The notes under the pieces are model-generated. The model did not search any database and was not told the DNA's origin. It saw only the letters and a list, made by a program, of their open reading frames with translations. The position numbers and the translations under genes are program-made. A stretch of 64,000 nt of DNA, from assembly GCF_014205175.1 (NCBI RefSeq), contig NZ_JACHNA010000001.1, forward strand, positions 682,001 through 746,000, written 5' to 3'. Shown here piece after piece: positions 46,757-57,071 of the stretch (the first letter of the stretch is position 1; each line of letters starts with the position of its first letter). The DNA comes from Micrococcus cohnii. Its GTDB lineage: Bacteria > Actinomycetota > Actinomycetes > Actinomycetales > Micrococcaceae.

Positions 46757-46933
46757 CGTGCTCCGGGGTCGGTGGAAGTCCGAACCGGCGGTGACAGCCC
46801 GCGAACCTCGCGCGGCGTCTCGGCACGCACGGCGCGGTCTCGGCGACGGGACGGGTCGGCGAACCGAGAGGCGGCGAGGCCGAATCGGTGGAATTCCGAT
46901 GCCGACAGTCAGAGTCTGGATGGGAGAAGCACG
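46757..46933 (+). promoter_or_regulatory. FMN riboswitch (RFN element)
   Basis: The conserved RFN blocks are present in order: CTCCGGGGTCGGTGGAAGTC, CCGGCGGTGACAGCCCGCGA, then CGAATCGGTGGAATTCCGAT, GCCGACAGTCAGAGTCTGGA and TGGGAGAAGCAC. The terminal stem is CGTGCT with AGCACG. At about 177 nt it is longer than the usual 130-150 because of an enlarged variable arm (46805-46880). It should shut off the riboflavin operon when FMN is plentiful. The 226 bp between it and the first gene contain no obvious protein and probably the expression platform. Confidence 0.95.
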
Positions 46934-47159
46934 AGGCGGACGATGCCGCGTACCCGTGCGAGGTCTCGTCCGCGGCAGGCGAGGGTCCTGTGGCTCGGTC
47001 CGGTGGATCGAGCGCATGCCGGGACCGTCGGGTCCACGCCAGAGGGCAGGGCGTCGGCACCGCCGACCGTCACTGCGGCGGCGACCTGCCTGCCCGGCTT
47101 CTCCCCTCCGCATCGCTCCCCGCAGCCGGACGACGCATTCGCTGCGAGGAGGAGAGACC

Positions 47160-47858
47160 ATGGACCCGGTCCAGGCGTTCGTCGACGTCTTCCACTGGAC
47201 GATTCCGGTGGCCGGAGGCGGTCTGCTGGTGCGTGAGGTCGTCGGCAACCTGTTCGGTCTGGCCTCCGCCCTCGGCGGGATGGCCCGCCGCGTCTGGGCC
47301 TGGCCCGTCGGCATCGCCGGCAATCTGATCCTGCTGACCGTCTTCCTGTCGTCGCTGTTCGGCGCTGAGGACACCGCGACGCTGCTCGGACAGGCCGGCC
47401 GGCAGGTGATGTTCATCGCGGTCTCGGTGTACGGGTGGCTCCGCTGGCGGCAGGCCCGCCGCGGCAGGGCTGCCGATGCGAAGGCCATCACCCCCGCATG
47501 GGCCGGGTGGGGCGGTCGCGCGTTCCTGGTGCTCGGCATGCTCGTCGGGACCGTGGCGCTGACCCCCGTGTTCCGTGCCCTGGGCTCGTGGGAGCCGGTG
47601 TGGGCGGACGCGTGGACCTTCGTCGGATCGCTGCTGGCGACCTGGGGCATGGCCCGCGGCTGGGTCGAGTTCTGGCTGGTGTGGGTCGCCGTCGACGTCG
47701 TGGGCGTGCCGCTGCTGTGGAGCAGCGGCTACTACGCCAGCGCGGTGATGTACCTGGTCTACGGGCTGTTCACCTTCACCGGCTTCTTCGTGTGGCTGCG
47801 GGCGAAGGACCGTGAGAAGCCCGCCGCCGAGACGTTGCTGCCGGACGGTCCGCGATGA
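47160..47858 (+). CDS. pnuX: PnuC-like riboflavin transporter (PnuX type)
   Basis: This 232-residue membrane protein has about seven helices in the PnuC fold: WTIPVAGGGLLVREVVGNLFGLASALGG, then WPVGIAGNLILL, SVYGWLRWRQARRG and FWLVWVAVDVVGVPLLWSSGYYASAVMYLVYG. PnuC homologues under an FMN riboswitch import riboflavin in actinobacteria. The start at 47160 has GGAGGAGAG upstream. Its stop overlaps ribD by four bases. Confidence 0.88.
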   Translation: MDPVQAFVDVFHWTIPVAGGGLLVREVVGNLFGLASALGGMARRVWAWPVGIAGNLILLTVFLSSLFGAEDTATLLGQAGRQVMFIAVSVYGWLRWRQARRGRAADAKAITPAWAGWGGRAFLVLGMLVGTVALTPVFRALGSWEPVWADAWTFVGSLLATWGMARGWVEFWLVWVAVDVVGVPLLWSSGYYASAVMYLVYGLFTFTGFFVWLRAKDREKPAAETLLPDGPR

Positions 47859-49060
47859 CCGGCGCGCACACGGACCCTCGCGCCGCGGCACTCGCCGCGA
47901 CGGCGGCCGAACCGGACGCACGGGCCATGGACCTGGCCGTGCGTGCGGCCCTGCGCGGCGTGCGCGGGGCCACCCCGCTCGTCGGCGCGGTCGTCACCGC
48001 CCCGGACGGCACCGTCCTGGCCGTCGGCCATCATGCCGGCGCGGGCACCCCGCACGCCGAGATCGCGGCGCTGCAGGCCCTGCGTCGCGCACGTGCCGAG
48101 GACGCTGCCCTGGCATCGATCGCCCTGGCCGGCTGCACCCTCCACGTCACCCTCGAGCCGTGCGATCATCACGGCCGCACCGGCCCCTGCTCCCAGGCCG
48201 TCATCGACGCGGGCATCGGCCGCTGCGTCTATGCCGTGCCGGACGCCACCGGCGACCAGGGCGGGGGAGCGGCCCGCCTGCGCGCGGCCGGTGTGCGGGT
48301 CGAGGGGCCGACGGGGCATGCCGGCGCCGAGGAGCTCACCCGCCGCTGGCGCGAGGTGCGGGACCAGGCCCGCCCCTGGGTCACGGCGCATCTGGCCCAG
48401 TCCCTCGACGGATGTGCGGCGGCGGCCGACGGCACCAGCCGGTGGATCACCTCGGCTCCGGCGCGCGAGCACTCCCACCGGGTGCGTGCTCGGGCCGATG
48501 CGATCGTCGTCGGCACCGGCACCCTGCTGGCCGACGATCCGCGCCTGACAGCTCGACGCCCGGACGGAACCACGGCCGAGCACCAGCCGCTGCCGGTCAT
48601 CGTCGGTCGGCGCGCGATCCCCGCGGCGGCGGCCGTGCGCACCCATCCGCGGGGGCACCTGCACGTGCCTGTGCACGAGCCCGAGGCGGTGCTCGCCGCC
48701 CTGTCCGCGCACGAGGGACCCTGGCGGACCGGGCGCTGCGAACACGTGATGCTCGAAGGCGGGCCCCGTGTGCTGGCCGCGTGGATCGAAGCGGGTCTCA
48801 TCGACGAGATGCACGTGTACACCGCGCCGCTGCTGCTCGGCGCCGGTCTGCGGGCCCTCGAGGGGCTGGACGTGCCCACCCTGACCGCCGGGCACCGGTT
48901 CCTCCCCGACGAATCCGAGTCCGGCCCGGTGCGCGCGCTCGGCCCGGACGTCTGGACGCACCTGCGTCCCGCCGACACCACACCGGGCGATGAGCCCGCC
49001 ACATCCGCCGCGTCCGACACCGACGCCTCCGCCCCCGACCCCACGCCGTCCGCACGCTGA
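47855..49060 (+). CDS. ribD: Bifunctional riboflavin deaminase/reductase RibD
   Basis: This 401-residue enzyme carries out the second and third steps of riboflavin synthesis. The N-terminal deaminase domain has the zinc motif HAEIAAL and EPCDHHGRTGPC; the C-terminal reductase domain has SLDGCAAAADGTSRWITS, DAIVVGTGTLLADDP and LEGGPRVLAAW. The C-terminal 30 residues are low complexity. It is translationally coupled to pnuX, and the next gene starts nine bases after its stop. Confidence 0.95.
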   Translation: MTGAHTDPRAAALAATAAEPDARAMDLAVRAALRGVRGATPLVGAVVTAPDGTVLAVGHHAGAGTPHAEIAALQALRRARAEDAALASIALAGCTLHVTLEPCDHHGRTGPCSQAVIDAGIGRCVYAVPDATGDQGGGAARLRAAGVRVEGPTGHAGAEELTRRWREVRDQARPWVTAHLAQSLDGCAAAADGTSRWITSAPAREHSHRVRARADAIVVGTGTLLADDPRLTARRPDGTTAEHQPLPVIVGRRAIPAAAAVRTHPRGHLHVPVHEPEAVLAALSAHEGPWRTGRCEHVMLEGGPRVLAAWIEAGLIDEMHVYTAPLLLGAGLRALEGLDVPTLTAGHRFLPDESESGPVRALGPDVWTHLRPADTTPGDEPATSAASDTDASAPDPTPSAR

Positions 49061-49069
49061 AGGAGCACC

Positions 49070-50923
49070 ATGTTCACCGGGATCATCACCCACATCGGCA
49101 CCGTCGTCGCGCTCCAGCAGGACGAGCAGTCCGACACCGCCGTCCTCGTGCTGGACACGGCGGGGGCGGCCGCGGGACTGCCCGAGGGCGGCTCGCTGGC
49201 CGTGAACGGGGTGTGCTTGACCTCCGTGCCACAGGACGCCGACCCGTCGGCGCCCGACAGCGCGCCCGACGACGGCCTGTTCCGCGCCGATCTGATGGGC
49301 CAGACTCTGCGGATGACGGCCCTGGGCGAGCTGAGCCCCGGTGACCGGGTGAACCTCGAACGGTGTCTGCGCCCGACCGACCACATCGACGGGCACATCG
49401 TCCAGGGCCACGTCGACGGGGTGGGCACGGTGGCACAGGTCGCCGACGAGGGTGCCTGGCGGCGCGTGCGCGTCGCCGTTCCGGACGAGCTGGCCCGCGT
49501 GATCCCCGCTCAGGGTGCGATCACGGTGCAGGGCGTCTCCCTGACCGTCACGGCGGTCTCCGCGCCGTCGCAGCGGCGGCACTGGTTCGAGGTGGGATTG
49601 ATCCCCGCGACCCTCGAGGCCACGGTCCTCGGCGCCCTGGCCCCCGGCGATCGCGTCAATCTCGAGACCGACGTCATGGCCCGCTACGCCGAGCGCATGA
49701 CGCAGATCCCGTCCTCCGAGCCGGTGCGGCTCGACGGCGTGGACCGGGCCGTCGAACAGCTCGCCGCGGGCCGGCCCGTGATCGTGGTGGACGATGAGGA
49801 CCGGGAGAATGAGGGCGACATCGTCTTCGCCGCGGCCCTGGCCACCGACGAGGTCACCGCGTTCACGATCCGGCACACCTCCGGCGTGCTGTGCGCGCCG
49901 ATGCCCGGTGCGGTCGCCGACCGTCTTGAGCTGCCGCCCATGACCGCGACGAACCAGGACCCCAAGGGCACCGCGTACACCGTCTCTGTCGACGCGGCGG
50001 CGGGGGTCACCACCGGCATCAGCGCCGCCGACCGCGCCCGCACCCTGCGAGTGCTGGCCGGAGCGCAGAGCGCACCGGCCGATCTCACCCGTCCAGGACA
50101 CGTGTTCCCGCTGCGGGCGGTCGACGGCGGAGTCGCGCAGCGGTCAGGACACACGGAGGCCGGTGTCGAGCTCTGCCGTCTGGCGGGGCTGCCGCCGGTG
50201 GCGGCCATCGCCGAGCTCACCCACGACGACGGGACCATGATGCGCCTGCCGGCGCTGCGTCGCTTCGCCGACGACCACGCTCTGGCCCTGATCTCGATCG
50301 AGGATCTGCAGGCCCATCTGAGCGGTGTCGACTCGACCGAGGACGCTCTGCTGCCCACGAAGCACGGCCAGCTGCGCGTCAGCGCGCACCGCGACGCGGC
50401 CACCGGCGTCGAGCATGTGCTGCTGCGCCCGGTCGAACCCGTCGGCGACTCCGGCGCGCCCGACGTGGTTCGTGTGCACTCCGAGTGCCTGACCGGCGAC
50501 GCGTTCGGCTCGCTGCGCTGCGACTGCGGCCCCCAGCTGCAGCACGCGCTCGAGCAGACCGCGCGCACCGGCGGAGCCGTGCTCTACGTGCGTGGACACG
50601 AGGGCCGCGGCATCGGTCTGGCCGCCAAGCTGCGGGCCTACGCGCTGCAGGACGCCGGGCGCGACACGGTCGATGCGAACCTCGACCTCGGCCTGCCCGC
50701 GGACGCCCGGGACTGGGCCGGGGCCGCCGCCGTGCTGCGCGCCGCGGGGCTCGAGCGGATCCGACTGGTCACCAACAATCCCGCCAAGGCCGACGGGCTG
50801 CGTGAGCATGGCATCGACATCGTCGAGCTGCTGCCCGCCCCCGCCCCTGTCACCGAGCACAACCTCGCCTATCTGCGGACCAAACGCGACCGCATGGGCC
50901 ACACCGTGCCCGGGCTCGACTGA
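49070..50923 (+). CDS. ribE-ribBA: Trifunctional riboflavin synthase / DHBP synthase / GTP cyclohydrolase II fusion
   Basis: One 617-residue open frame carries three riboflavin enzymes. Residues 1-210 are riboflavin synthase ([34 protein letters not shown] in two repeats). About 220-418 are 3,4-dihydroxybutanone-phosphate synthase ([33 protein letters not shown]). About 425-617 are GTP cyclohydrolase II ([18 protein letters not shown] with zinc cysteines C473, C484, C486, and GHEGRGIG). RibB-RibA fusions are common; the extra N-terminal RibE is unusual. There is no stop or frameshift between domains, and AAGGAG precedes only the first ATG. It lies between ribD and ribH. Confidence 0.95.
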   Translation: MFTGIITHIGTVVALQQDEQSDTAVLVLDTAGAAAGLPEGGSLAVNGVCLTSVPQDADPSAPDSAPDDGLFRADLMGQTLRMTALGELSPGDRVNLERCLRPTDHIDGHIVQGHVDGVGTVAQVADEGAWRRVRVAVPDELARVIPAQGAITVQGVSLTVTAVSAPSQRRHWFEVGLIPATLEATVLGALAPGDRVNLETDVMARYAERMTQIPSSEPVRLDGVDRAVEQLAAGRPVIVVDDEDRENEGDIVFAAALATDEVTAFTIRHTSGVLCAPMPGAVADRLELPPMTATNQDPKGTAYTVSVDAAAGVTTGISAADRARTLRVLAGAQSAPADLTRPGHVFPLRAVDGGVAQRSGHTEAGVELCRLAGLPPVAAIAELTHDDGTMMRLPALRRFADDHALALISIEDLQAHLSGVDSTEDALLPTKHGQLRVSAHRDAATGVEHVLLRPVEPVGDSGAPDVVRVHSECLTGDAFGSLRCDCGPQLQHALEQTARTGGAVLYVRGHEGRGIGLAAKLRAYALQDAGRDTVDANLDLGLPADARDWAGAAAVLRAAGLERIRLVTNNPAKADGLREHGIDIVELLPAPAPVTEHNLAYLRTKRDRMGHTVPGLD

Positions 50924-50966
50924 GCCGCACACCAGGCAGCCACACAACCCACCAGAAGGAGCACGC

Positions 50967-51455
50967 ATGAGCACCGCAGGTCAGCCCGCCCCCACCCTGC
51001 AGAAGGACGCCGCCGCCGGGCTGCGCGTGGCCGTCGTGGCCGCGCAGTGGCACGAACGGATCATGTCCGGCCTGATCGACGGCGCCCTGAACGCCGCTGC
51101 ACACGCCGGCGCCGACACCGAGCTGGTGCGCGTGCCCGGCACCGTCGAGCTCAGCGTCGCCGCGGCTCGGCTCGCCCCGGCCTTCGACGCCGTCGTCGTG
51201 CTGGGCGTCGTGGTCCGTGGCGACACCCCGCACTTCGACTACGTCTGCCAGTCCGTCACCCAGGGCGTCACGCAGGTGGCGGTGCGCACGGGGGTGCCCG
51301 TCGGATTCGGTGTGCTCACGGTGGATGACGAACAGCAGGCGATCGACCGCGCCGGCCTCCCCGGCTCGAGCGAGGACAAGGGCCGCGAAGCTCTCGATGC
51401 GGCCCTGCTCACGGAACTGACCCTGCGACGTCACACGAAGCCCGAGCTGTCCTGA
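50967..51455 (+). CDS. ribH: 6,7-dimethyl-8-ribityllumazine synthase
   Basis: This 162-residue enzyme makes lumazine, the substrate of riboflavin synthase. Active-site segments are [33 protein letters not shown] and [17 protein letters not shown]. The usual RGGTPHF is RGDTPHF here. The start has AAGGAG six bases upstream. It is the last gene of the riboflavin operon. Confidence 0.94.
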   Translation: MSTAGQPAPTLQKDAAAGLRVAVVAAQWHERIMSGLIDGALNAAAHAGADTELVRVPGTVELSVAAARLAPAFDAVVVLGVVVRGDTPHFDYVCQSVTQGVTQVAVRTGVPVGFGVLTVDDEQQAIDRAGLPGSSEDKGREALDAALLTELTLRRHTKPELS

Positions 51456-51484
51456 CCGCGACGCGGCTGGGTAGTCTCGGCCCG

Positions 51485-51748
51485 GTGAAGACCTTTGACG
51501 AGCTGTTCGCCGAGTTGACCCGCACCGCCGTCGAGCGCCCCGAGGGATCGGGCACCGTGGCGCGGCTGGACGCCGGTGTGCACGCGATCGGCAAGAAGAT
51601 CGTCGAGGAGGCCGCCGAGGTGTGGATGGCCGCTGAACACGAGTCCGACGACGCCCTCGCCGAGGAAGCCTCGCAGCTGCTGTATCACCTGCAGGTGATG
51701 CTGCTGGCTCGCGGGCTCGATCTCGACGATGTGTACCGCCACCTCTGA
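51485..51748 (+). CDS. hisE: Phosphoribosyl-ATP pyrophosphatase
   Basis: This 87-residue all-helical MazG-like enzyme removes pyrophosphate from phosphoribosyl-ATP, the second step of histidine synthesis. Metal ligands are in [19 protein letters not shown] and [14 protein letters not shown]. The start is GTG. hisG follows 25 bp later, as in other actinobacteria. Confidence 0.94.
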   Translation: MKTFDELFAELTRTAVERPEGSGTVARLDAGVHAIGKKIVEEAAEVWMAAEHESDDALAEEASQLLYHLQVMLLARGLDLDDVYRHL

Positions 51749-51773
51749 GACCGCCCGCAAAGGAGCCGAAGAC

Positions 51774-52631
51774 ATGCTGCGCATCGCCGTCCCCAACAAG
51801 GGGGCCCTGTCCGAGCTCGCCATCCAGATGCTGCGCGAGGCCGGCTACCGTCAGCGCCGGGACGCGAGAGAACTGGTGCTCGTCGACCCGGAGAACCACG
51901 TCGAGTTCTTCTACCTGCGTCCTCGCGACATCGCGGTCTACGTCGGCCAGGGCTCGCTGGATGTGGGACTGACCGGCCGCGACCTGTTCGCTGATGCCCG
52001 GGTCGACGACTCCGCCGAGGAGATCATGGCCCTGGGGTTCGCGAAGTCGACCTTCCGCCTGGCCGCACCGGTCGGGGCGTTCACCGATGCCGAACAGCTG
52101 CGGGGCCGGCGCATCGCGACCACGTACGACGGACTGCTCGCCGACTACCTCGCGCGCACGGGCCTGGACGCGAAGATCGTCCACCTGGACGGCGCCGTCG
52201 AGTCCGCTGTCAGCCTCGGGGTCGCCGACGCGATCGCCGACGTCGTCGAGACCGGCAACACCCTGCGCGCGGCCGGCATGGAGACCTTCGGCGCGCCGAT
52301 CATGGAGTCCGAGGCCGTCATGATCGGCCGCCGCCGTCCCGACCGGGACCGTCCTGCCGGGCTCGATGTGCTGCTGCGTCGGCTGCAGGGCGTCCTGGTG
52401 GCCCGGCGCTGGGCGATGATCGACTACGACGTGCGTCGTGATCTGCTCGAACGCGCCACGGCCGCCACACCGGGCCTCGAGTCGCCGACCGTCTCGCCGC
52501 TGCGGGACGAGTCCATGGTGGCCGTGCGCTCGATGGTGCCGATCGAGGATGTGCACCGCGTCATGGACGAGCTGTATGAGATCGGCGCGCGGGCCATCCT
52601 CGTCTCCGAGATCCACGCGATCCGCCTCTGA
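51774..52631 (+). CDS. hisG: ATP phosphoribosyltransferase, long form
   Basis: This 285-residue enzyme catalyses the first, feedback-controlled step of histidine synthesis. [20 protein letters not shown] and the PRPP loop [14 protein letters not shown] are present. The C-terminal ACT-like domain (about 215-285) binds histidine, so this is the long HisG that does not need HisZ. AAGGAG lies upstream of the ATG at 51774. Confidence 0.95.
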   Translation: MLRIAVPNKGALSELAIQMLREAGYRQRRDARELVLVDPENHVEFFYLRPRDIAVYVGQGSLDVGLTGRDLFADARVDDSAEEIMALGFAKSTFRLAAPVGAFTDAEQLRGRRIATTYDGLLADYLARTGLDAKIVHLDGAVESAVSLGVADAIADVVETGNTLRAAGMETFGAPIMESEAVMIGRRRPDRDRPAGLDVLLRRLQGVLVARRWAMIDYDVRRDLLERATAATPGLESPTVSPLRDESMVAVRSMVPIEDVHRVMDELYEIGARAILVSEIHAIRL

Positions 52632-52689
52632 CCCCGCCCGGTCCTCGACCGGTCAGCCCCCGTTGCCTCCCCGAAGGAGCTCGAAGCGC

Positions 52690-53460
52690 ATGAGCGTGTC
52701 CGTCCGCGTGATCCCGTGCCTCGACGTCGATGCCGGTCGCGTCGTCAAGGGTGTGAACTTCGCGAATCTGAAGGATGCGGGGGACCCTGTCGAACTGGCC
52801 CACCGCTACGACGCCGCCGGCGCCGACGAACTGGTGTTCCTCGACGTCACCGCTTCGACCGGAGGGCGGGGCACGATGCTCGAGACGGTGACATCCGCCG
52901 CCGAGCAGGTCTTCATCCCGCTGGCGGTCGGCGGCGGGGTGCGCAGAGTCGAGGACGTCACCGCGCTGCTGCGCGCCGGCGCGGACAAGGCCTCGGTCAA
53001 CACGGCGGCGGTCGTCCGTCCTGACCTGATCGGCGAGATCGCCGACCGCTTCGGTTCGCAGGTGCTCGTCCTCTCTCTCGACGCGCGCCGCACCGAGGAC
53101 CCCGGCTGCCCCTCGGGGTTCGAGGTCACGACGCACGGCGGCGGCGTCGGGACGGGGCGTGACGCCGTGGCGTGGTGCGTCGAGGCTGCCCAGCGCGGTG
53201 CGGGGGAGATCCTGCTGAACTCCATCGACGCCGACGGCACGGGGGAGGGCTTCGACCTCGAGATGATCCGCGCGGTCCGCGCGGCGGTGCGTGTGCCGCT
53301 GATCGCCTCGGGAGGGGCCGGGCGCGTCGAGCACTTCCCGTCGGCCGTCGACGCCGGAGCGGACGGCGTGCTCGCCGCCAGCGTGTTCCACTTCGGCCCC
53401 GACGGCATGCTCACCGAGGTCAAACGCGCTCTGCGTGAAGCCGGGCACCCGGTGCGCTGA
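52690..53460 (+). CDS. hisF: Imidazole glycerol phosphate synthase, cyclase subunit
   Basis: This 256-residue TIM barrel closes the imidazole ring of histidine and releases AICAR, using ammonia from HisH. Catalytic Asp residues lie in [17 protein letters not shown] and [25 protein letters not shown] and [10 protein letters not shown] bind phosphate. AAGGAG lies just upstream. HisH is not in the window. Confidence 0.95.
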   Translation: MSVSVRVIPCLDVDAGRVVKGVNFANLKDAGDPVELAHRYDAAGADELVFLDVTASTGGRGTMLETVTSAAEQVFIPLAVGGGVRRVEDVTALLRAGADKASVNTAAVVRPDLIGEIADRFGSQVLVLSLDARRTEDPGCPSGFEVTTHGGGVGTGRDAVAWCVEAAQRGAGEILLNSIDADGTGEGFDLEMIRAVRAAVRVPLIASGGAGRVEHFPSAVDAGADGVLAASVFHFGPDGMLTEVKRALREAGHPVR

Positions 53461-53499
53461 CGCCGCGGTTCCGGCGCGTCTGCGTCTGCACGCTCCGCG

Positions 53500-54234
53500 T
53501 CAGGCTCCGAGCATGTCCTCGAGGACGAGCGCGGCTGTGCGACGACCGAAGGCGTGCATGACCAGCTCCCCGGCCGGGCCGGTCACGCGCAGGGTGCGTC
53601 CGTCGTCCTTGGGTGGCAGGACGGTGACCGGAGTGTTGTCCGTGCGGGAGGCGGCGCGGGCGCGGCGCTCGAGCACGACGCCGGTGCCCTCACCCCGGTA
53701 GAGCAGGCGGGCGCGCGAGACCAGGTGCCGGTACAGCGTGTCCGCGTAGTCATCGGCGAGGATCCGCGGGGCCCAGTCACCCTGGGCGCGGCGCACGTCT
53801 TCGGCGTGGACGTAGAACTCGAGCAGCTGCACCTGATCGGCCACCGTCGAGGCCACCGCCGTGCGCCGCAGCACCGCGGCGGCGCGTCGCACCCGGTCGC
53901 CGGTGCGAGTGTTGCGGCGACCCGGGGCGGGGCCGAGGGGGCCCTGCTCGACCTGGTCGACGAGCCGGGCGTAGTCCGCAGCCGAGGCGTGGGCGTCGCC
54001 GAGCGCCATGGTCTTCTGCTCGAGTCGACGCGAGGCGGCGGGGACCACCAGGCCCAGGGCCAGCGGGGAGCGCTCGCGCAGCACGATGTGCGCGGCGAGA
54101 TGTTCGGTGCGCCAGTCGGGGCAGAGCGTGGGCGATCCCGGACCGGCGGCCAGCAGCGCTTCGACCAGCGCCGCGCGTGAGGCGGCAGCGTAGTCGGAGC
54201 GGGCGGCGTCAGGACTGTCGGGACTCTGGCTCAC
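53500..54234 (-). CDS. Maleylpyruvate isomerase/DinB-like (TIGR03085-type) protein
   Basis: This 244-residue protein has an N-terminal four-helix DinB/MDMPI-like domain ([45 protein letters not shown]) with potential metal-binding His, and [18 protein letters not shown], the pattern of the actinobacterial TIGR03085 family. The function is unknown; related enzymes use mycothiol. It lies between hisF and hisI on the opposite strand. The GTG start has TACGTT six bases upstream, a leaderless promoter arrangement. Confidence 0.75.
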   Translation of the reverse strand: MSQSPDSPDAARSDYAAASRAALVEALLAAGPGSPTLCPDWRTEHLAAHIVLRERSPLALGLVVPAASRRLEQKTMALGDAHASAADYARLVDQVEQGPLGPAPGRRNTRTGDRVRRAAAVLRRTAVASTVADQVQLLEFYVHAEDVRRAQGDWAPRILADDYADTLYRHLVSRARLLYRGEGTGVVLERRARAASRTDNTPVTVLPPKDDGRTLRVTGPAGELVMHAFGRRTAALVLEDMLGA

Positions 54235-54240
54235 CGGGGC

Positions 54241-54246
54241 AACGTA
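54241..54246 (-). promoter_or_regulatory. Candidate leaderless -10 of the TIGR03085-type gene
   Basis: TACGTT on the minus strand is followed by six bases and the GTG start. Confidence 0.35.
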
Positions 54247-54299
54247 GCATGCGGGTCGCCCGGTCAGGCAGGTCGGACGGGCTGGCACAATGGGCGACC

Positions 54300-54719
54300 A
54301 TGAACACCGCGCAGGACTCCGTCGCACCGACCCTCTCGGACGAGCTCCGGCGGCAGGTCGTCTTCAATGACAGCGGGCTCGTGCCCGCGATCGCACAGCA
54401 GCACGACACCGGCGAGGTGCTCATGATGGCCTGGATGGACGAGGCCGCTCTCGCCGAGACGCTGACCACGGGCTGGGCCACCTACTTCTCGCGGTCCCGG
54501 CAGCAGCGGTGGCGCAAGGGGGAGAGCTCAGGACATCGCCAGCGGGTCCTGGAGGTGTCGACCGACTGTGACGGCGACACGCTGCTGCTGCGCGTCGACC
54601 AGACGGGGCCGGCGTGTCACACCCTCACCCGGTCGTGCTTCACTGGCCGACCCCTGACCGGCGCCGATGGGGCCGCCCTGACGCCGGAGACCGTCGCGGA
54701 GGGAGCGACACGTGCCTGA
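54300..54719 (+). CDS. hisI: Phosphoribosyl-AMP cyclohydrolase
   Basis: This 139-residue zinc enzyme opens the adenine ring of phosphoribosyl-AMP, the third step of histidine synthesis. Motifs are [49 protein letters not shown] (metal Cys and Asp) and CF. A CACAAT -10-like hexamer ends eight or nine bases before the ATG, so the transcript may be leaderless. trpE begins eight bases before its stop. Confidence 0.94.
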   Translation: MNTAQDSVAPTLSDELRRQVVFNDSGLVPAIAQQHDTGEVLMMAWMDEAALAETLTTGWATYFSRSRQQRWRKGESSGHRQRVLEVSTDCDGDTLLLRVDQTGPACHTLTRSCFTGRPLTGADGAALTPETVAEGATRA

Positions 54720-56337
54720 GGACCGTCCCACCGCGGCCGTGCGGCCCACGCGCGCGGGGTTCGCGGCCCTCGCCGCCCGGGCACGTGTGGTGCCCGTGGT
54801 GCGCACGGTGCTCGCCGACGGCCTCACCCCTCTCGGCATGTACCGCCGTCTGGGCGGCGGCGCTGCCGGGACCTTCCTGATGGAGTCCGCCGCTAGCGAC
54901 GGAGCGTGGTCCCGCTACAGCTTCGTCGGTGTGCGCTCCGCCGCCACGCTGACCGCGGTGGGCGACCGCGCCCACTGGCAGGGCGAGGTTCCGGCGGGTC
55001 TGCCCGTCGAGGGCGACGTCATGGACGTGCTCGCCCAGACCCTGGCCACGTTGGGCACCGGGGTGCGGGAGAGCGTCGGCCACGGTCTGCCCCACCTCGT
55101 CTCGGGCTTGGCCGGCTTCCTCGGTTGGGACGTGGTCCGTCACTTCGAACGCCTCGAGCACCCGCCGCAGGACGAGCTCGAGCTGCCCCGGCTCGCGATG
55201 AACCTGCTCACCGACCTGGCCGTCCATGACGCGGCCGACGGCACCGTCACGCTGATCGCCAACGCCGTGGACCTCGACGGGCGCTCAAGCGGAGTGGACC
55301 GCGCCTACGAGGAGGCCGTGGCCCGGCTCGACCGGATGGCCGCGGACCTCGCCCAGCCGCAGCCGGAGCCCGTCGGTGTCGTGCCGGAGCGCTGGCTGCG
55401 GGCCGGCACCGACGAGGTCGCCGCCGAGGCGACGGATGCGTGGGGCGAGGAGGGCTTCCGGGCGGCCGTCGGCCTGGCACAGCGAGCCATCCGGGACGGC
55501 GAGGTCTTCCAGGCTGTGGTCTCGCGGCGCTTCAGCGTCCAGACGGGCGCCGACGGGGAACAGGTGTACCGCGTGTTGCGCATGCTCAACCCCAGTCCGT
55601 ACATGTACCTGTTCACCTTCGCGACCCCGGCGGGGGAGCCCTACCAGATCGTCGGTTCCTCTCCCGAGGCCCTCGTGACGGTGAAGGACCGGCACGTGGT
55701 CACCCATCCGATCGCCGGGACCCGGCGCCGTGGCGCCACGCCTGACGAGGACGCGCGGCTGGGCGAGGGCCTGCGGGCCGACGAGAAGGAGCGTGCCGAG
55801 CACCTGATGCTCGTGGACCTGGCGCGCAACGACCTGGCGCGTGTGTGCGAGCCCGGCTCGGTGCAGGTCTCACGGTTCATGGAGCTGGAGGCTTTCAGCC
55901 ACGTGCTGCACCTGGTGTCCCACGTCGAGGGTGACCTCGCCGCCGGAGCCACCGCGCTCGACGCGTTGGGTGCGACGTTCCCGGCCGGCACCCTCTCCGG
56001 CGCGCCCAAGCCGCGGGCGCTGCGGCTGCTGGACGAATGGGAGCCCACCTCGCGTGGGCCGTACGGCGGCGTCGTCGGCTACTTCGACCTCGCCGGGTCC
56101 ATGGACATGGCCATCAACATCCGCTCGACGACGCTGCACCGCGGCCGGGCCCACGTGCAGGCCGGGGCCGGCGTCGTGGCGGACTCCGTGCCGCAGGCCG
56201 AGGCCGACGAGACCGTGAGCAAGGCCAGTGCGCCCCTGCGTGCCGTGCTCACGGCGGAGCAGATGACGACGTCGGCGGACGAGTCCGCGGGCCCCGCCGG
56301 CCGGGGCGACGCTCACGACCGGAAGGAGACGGCATGA
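54712..56337 (+). CDS. trpE: Anthranilate synthase component I
   Basis: This 541-residue enzyme makes anthranilate from chorismate with ammonia from TrpG. The N-terminal [17 protein letters not shown] holds the LLES-type tryptophan feedback site. The catalytic C-terminal half has [56 protein letters not shown] and [17 protein letters not shown]. The GTG start overlaps hisI by 8 bp. No leader peptide or attenuator was found. trpG and trpD are not in the window. Confidence 0.95.
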   Translation: MPEDRPTAAVRPTRAGFAALAARARVVPVVRTVLADGLTPLGMYRRLGGGAAGTFLMESAASDGAWSRYSFVGVRSAATLTAVGDRAHWQGEVPAGLPVEGDVMDVLAQTLATLGTGVRESVGHGLPHLVSGLAGFLGWDVVRHFERLEHPPQDELELPRLAMNLLTDLAVHDAADGTVTLIANAVDLDGRSSGVDRAYEEAVARLDRMAADLAQPQPEPVGVVPERWLRAGTDEVAAEATDAWGEEGFRAAVGLAQRAIRDGEVFQAVVSRRFSVQTGADGEQVYRVLRMLNPSPYMYLFTFATPAGEPYQIVGSSPEALVTVKDRHVVTHPIAGTRRRGATPDEDARLGEGLRADEKERAEHLMLVDLARNDLARVCEPGSVQVSRFMELEAFSHVLHLVSHVEGDLAAGATALDALGATFPAGTLSGAPKPRALRLLDEWEPTSRGPYGGVVGYFDLAGSMDMAINIRSTTLHRGRAHVQAGAGVVADSVPQAEADETVSKASAPLRAVLTAEQMTTSADESAGPAGRGDAHDRKETA

Positions 56338-56984
56338 CGCGACGCAGCGCGGTGATCGCGGCCCTGATCTGCGGCGGACTGGCCTTGCTGGCGCTCGGCC
56401 AGACATGGGTCACGGCCGGCGGCCTCCAGTCCGGTCCCGTCGCCGGGGCCGTCGCCGACGTCGAGGTGACCGGCAACGATGCCGCCCCGGTGGCCGCCGC
56501 CATGGCCGTCGTGATCGTCGTGGCGGCCCTGGCCCTGACGATCGCGCGTCGGCTCGGCCGCTGGATCGTTGGCGGCCTGCTCGCCGTGGCCGGCGCCACG
56601 GTGACGGCCTCGTCGCTCACGGTGGTCGCCTCCCCGGGGCAGGCCGCCTCACGGATGGTCTCGGAGGCCACCGGCACGACGGCGGCCGCCCCCGACCACG
56701 CCGTGACCGCGTGGCCGTGGCTCGCCGCGGCCGCCGGTGCGCTCAGCGTGGTGGTGGCGCTGCTCGTGCTCACTGTCGGCCGGCGCTGGCCGAACTCGCG
56801 CCGCTACCAGGCGCCGTCCGGTGACCGCTCCGCCGAGGCCGCACCAGGACGATCGCGGGCCGGGCAGGCCGCCGACGCGCGCGGCAGGCCCGGTGCGGCC
56901 GAACACGGCGCCGACGACGAGAGCGATCTCGACGAGATGGATGCGTGGGACAGCCTGTCCCGCGGCGAGGACCCCACCGCGTGA
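56334..56984 (+). CDS. Tryptophan-operon-associated membrane protein
   Basis: This 216-residue protein has about four transmembrane helices and a hydrophilic, Asp/Arg-rich C-terminus after SRRYQAPSGDRS. It belongs by position and pattern (GLALLALGQTWVTA near the start, TVTASSLTVVASP mid-protein) to the actinobacterial Trp biosynthesis-associated membrane protein family found in trp operons. Function unknown. The ATG overlaps the trpE stop (ATGA). Confidence 0.85.
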   Translation: MTRRSAVIAALICGGLALLALGQTWVTAGGLQSGPVAGAVADVEVTGNDAAPVAAAMAVVIVVAALALTIARRLGRWIVGGLLAVAGATVTASSLTVVASPGQAASRMVSEATGTTAAAPDHAVTAWPWLAAAAGALSVVVALLVLTVGRRWPNSRRYQAPSGDRSAEAAPGRSRAGQAADARGRPGAAEHGADDESDLDEMDAWDSLSRGEDPTA

Positions 56985-57071
56985 GGCGGCGTCATGCCGA
57001 CCTCAGGCCGCGGCGGCGTGGCACAATGAGGGCCAGTCATGTCAGATCGCAGCCAGACGGAGATTGAGTCG

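Noticed and set aside
47759-50101. 780-codon minus-strand frame
   Set aside because: Antisense to pnuX, ribD and the rib fusion, whose motifs are intact; the frame follows third-position GC of the real genes.
54500-54711. Tryptophan leader peptide/attenuator before trpE
   Set aside because: The region is hisI coding sequence overlapping trpE, with no Trp-rich short frame or paired hairpins.
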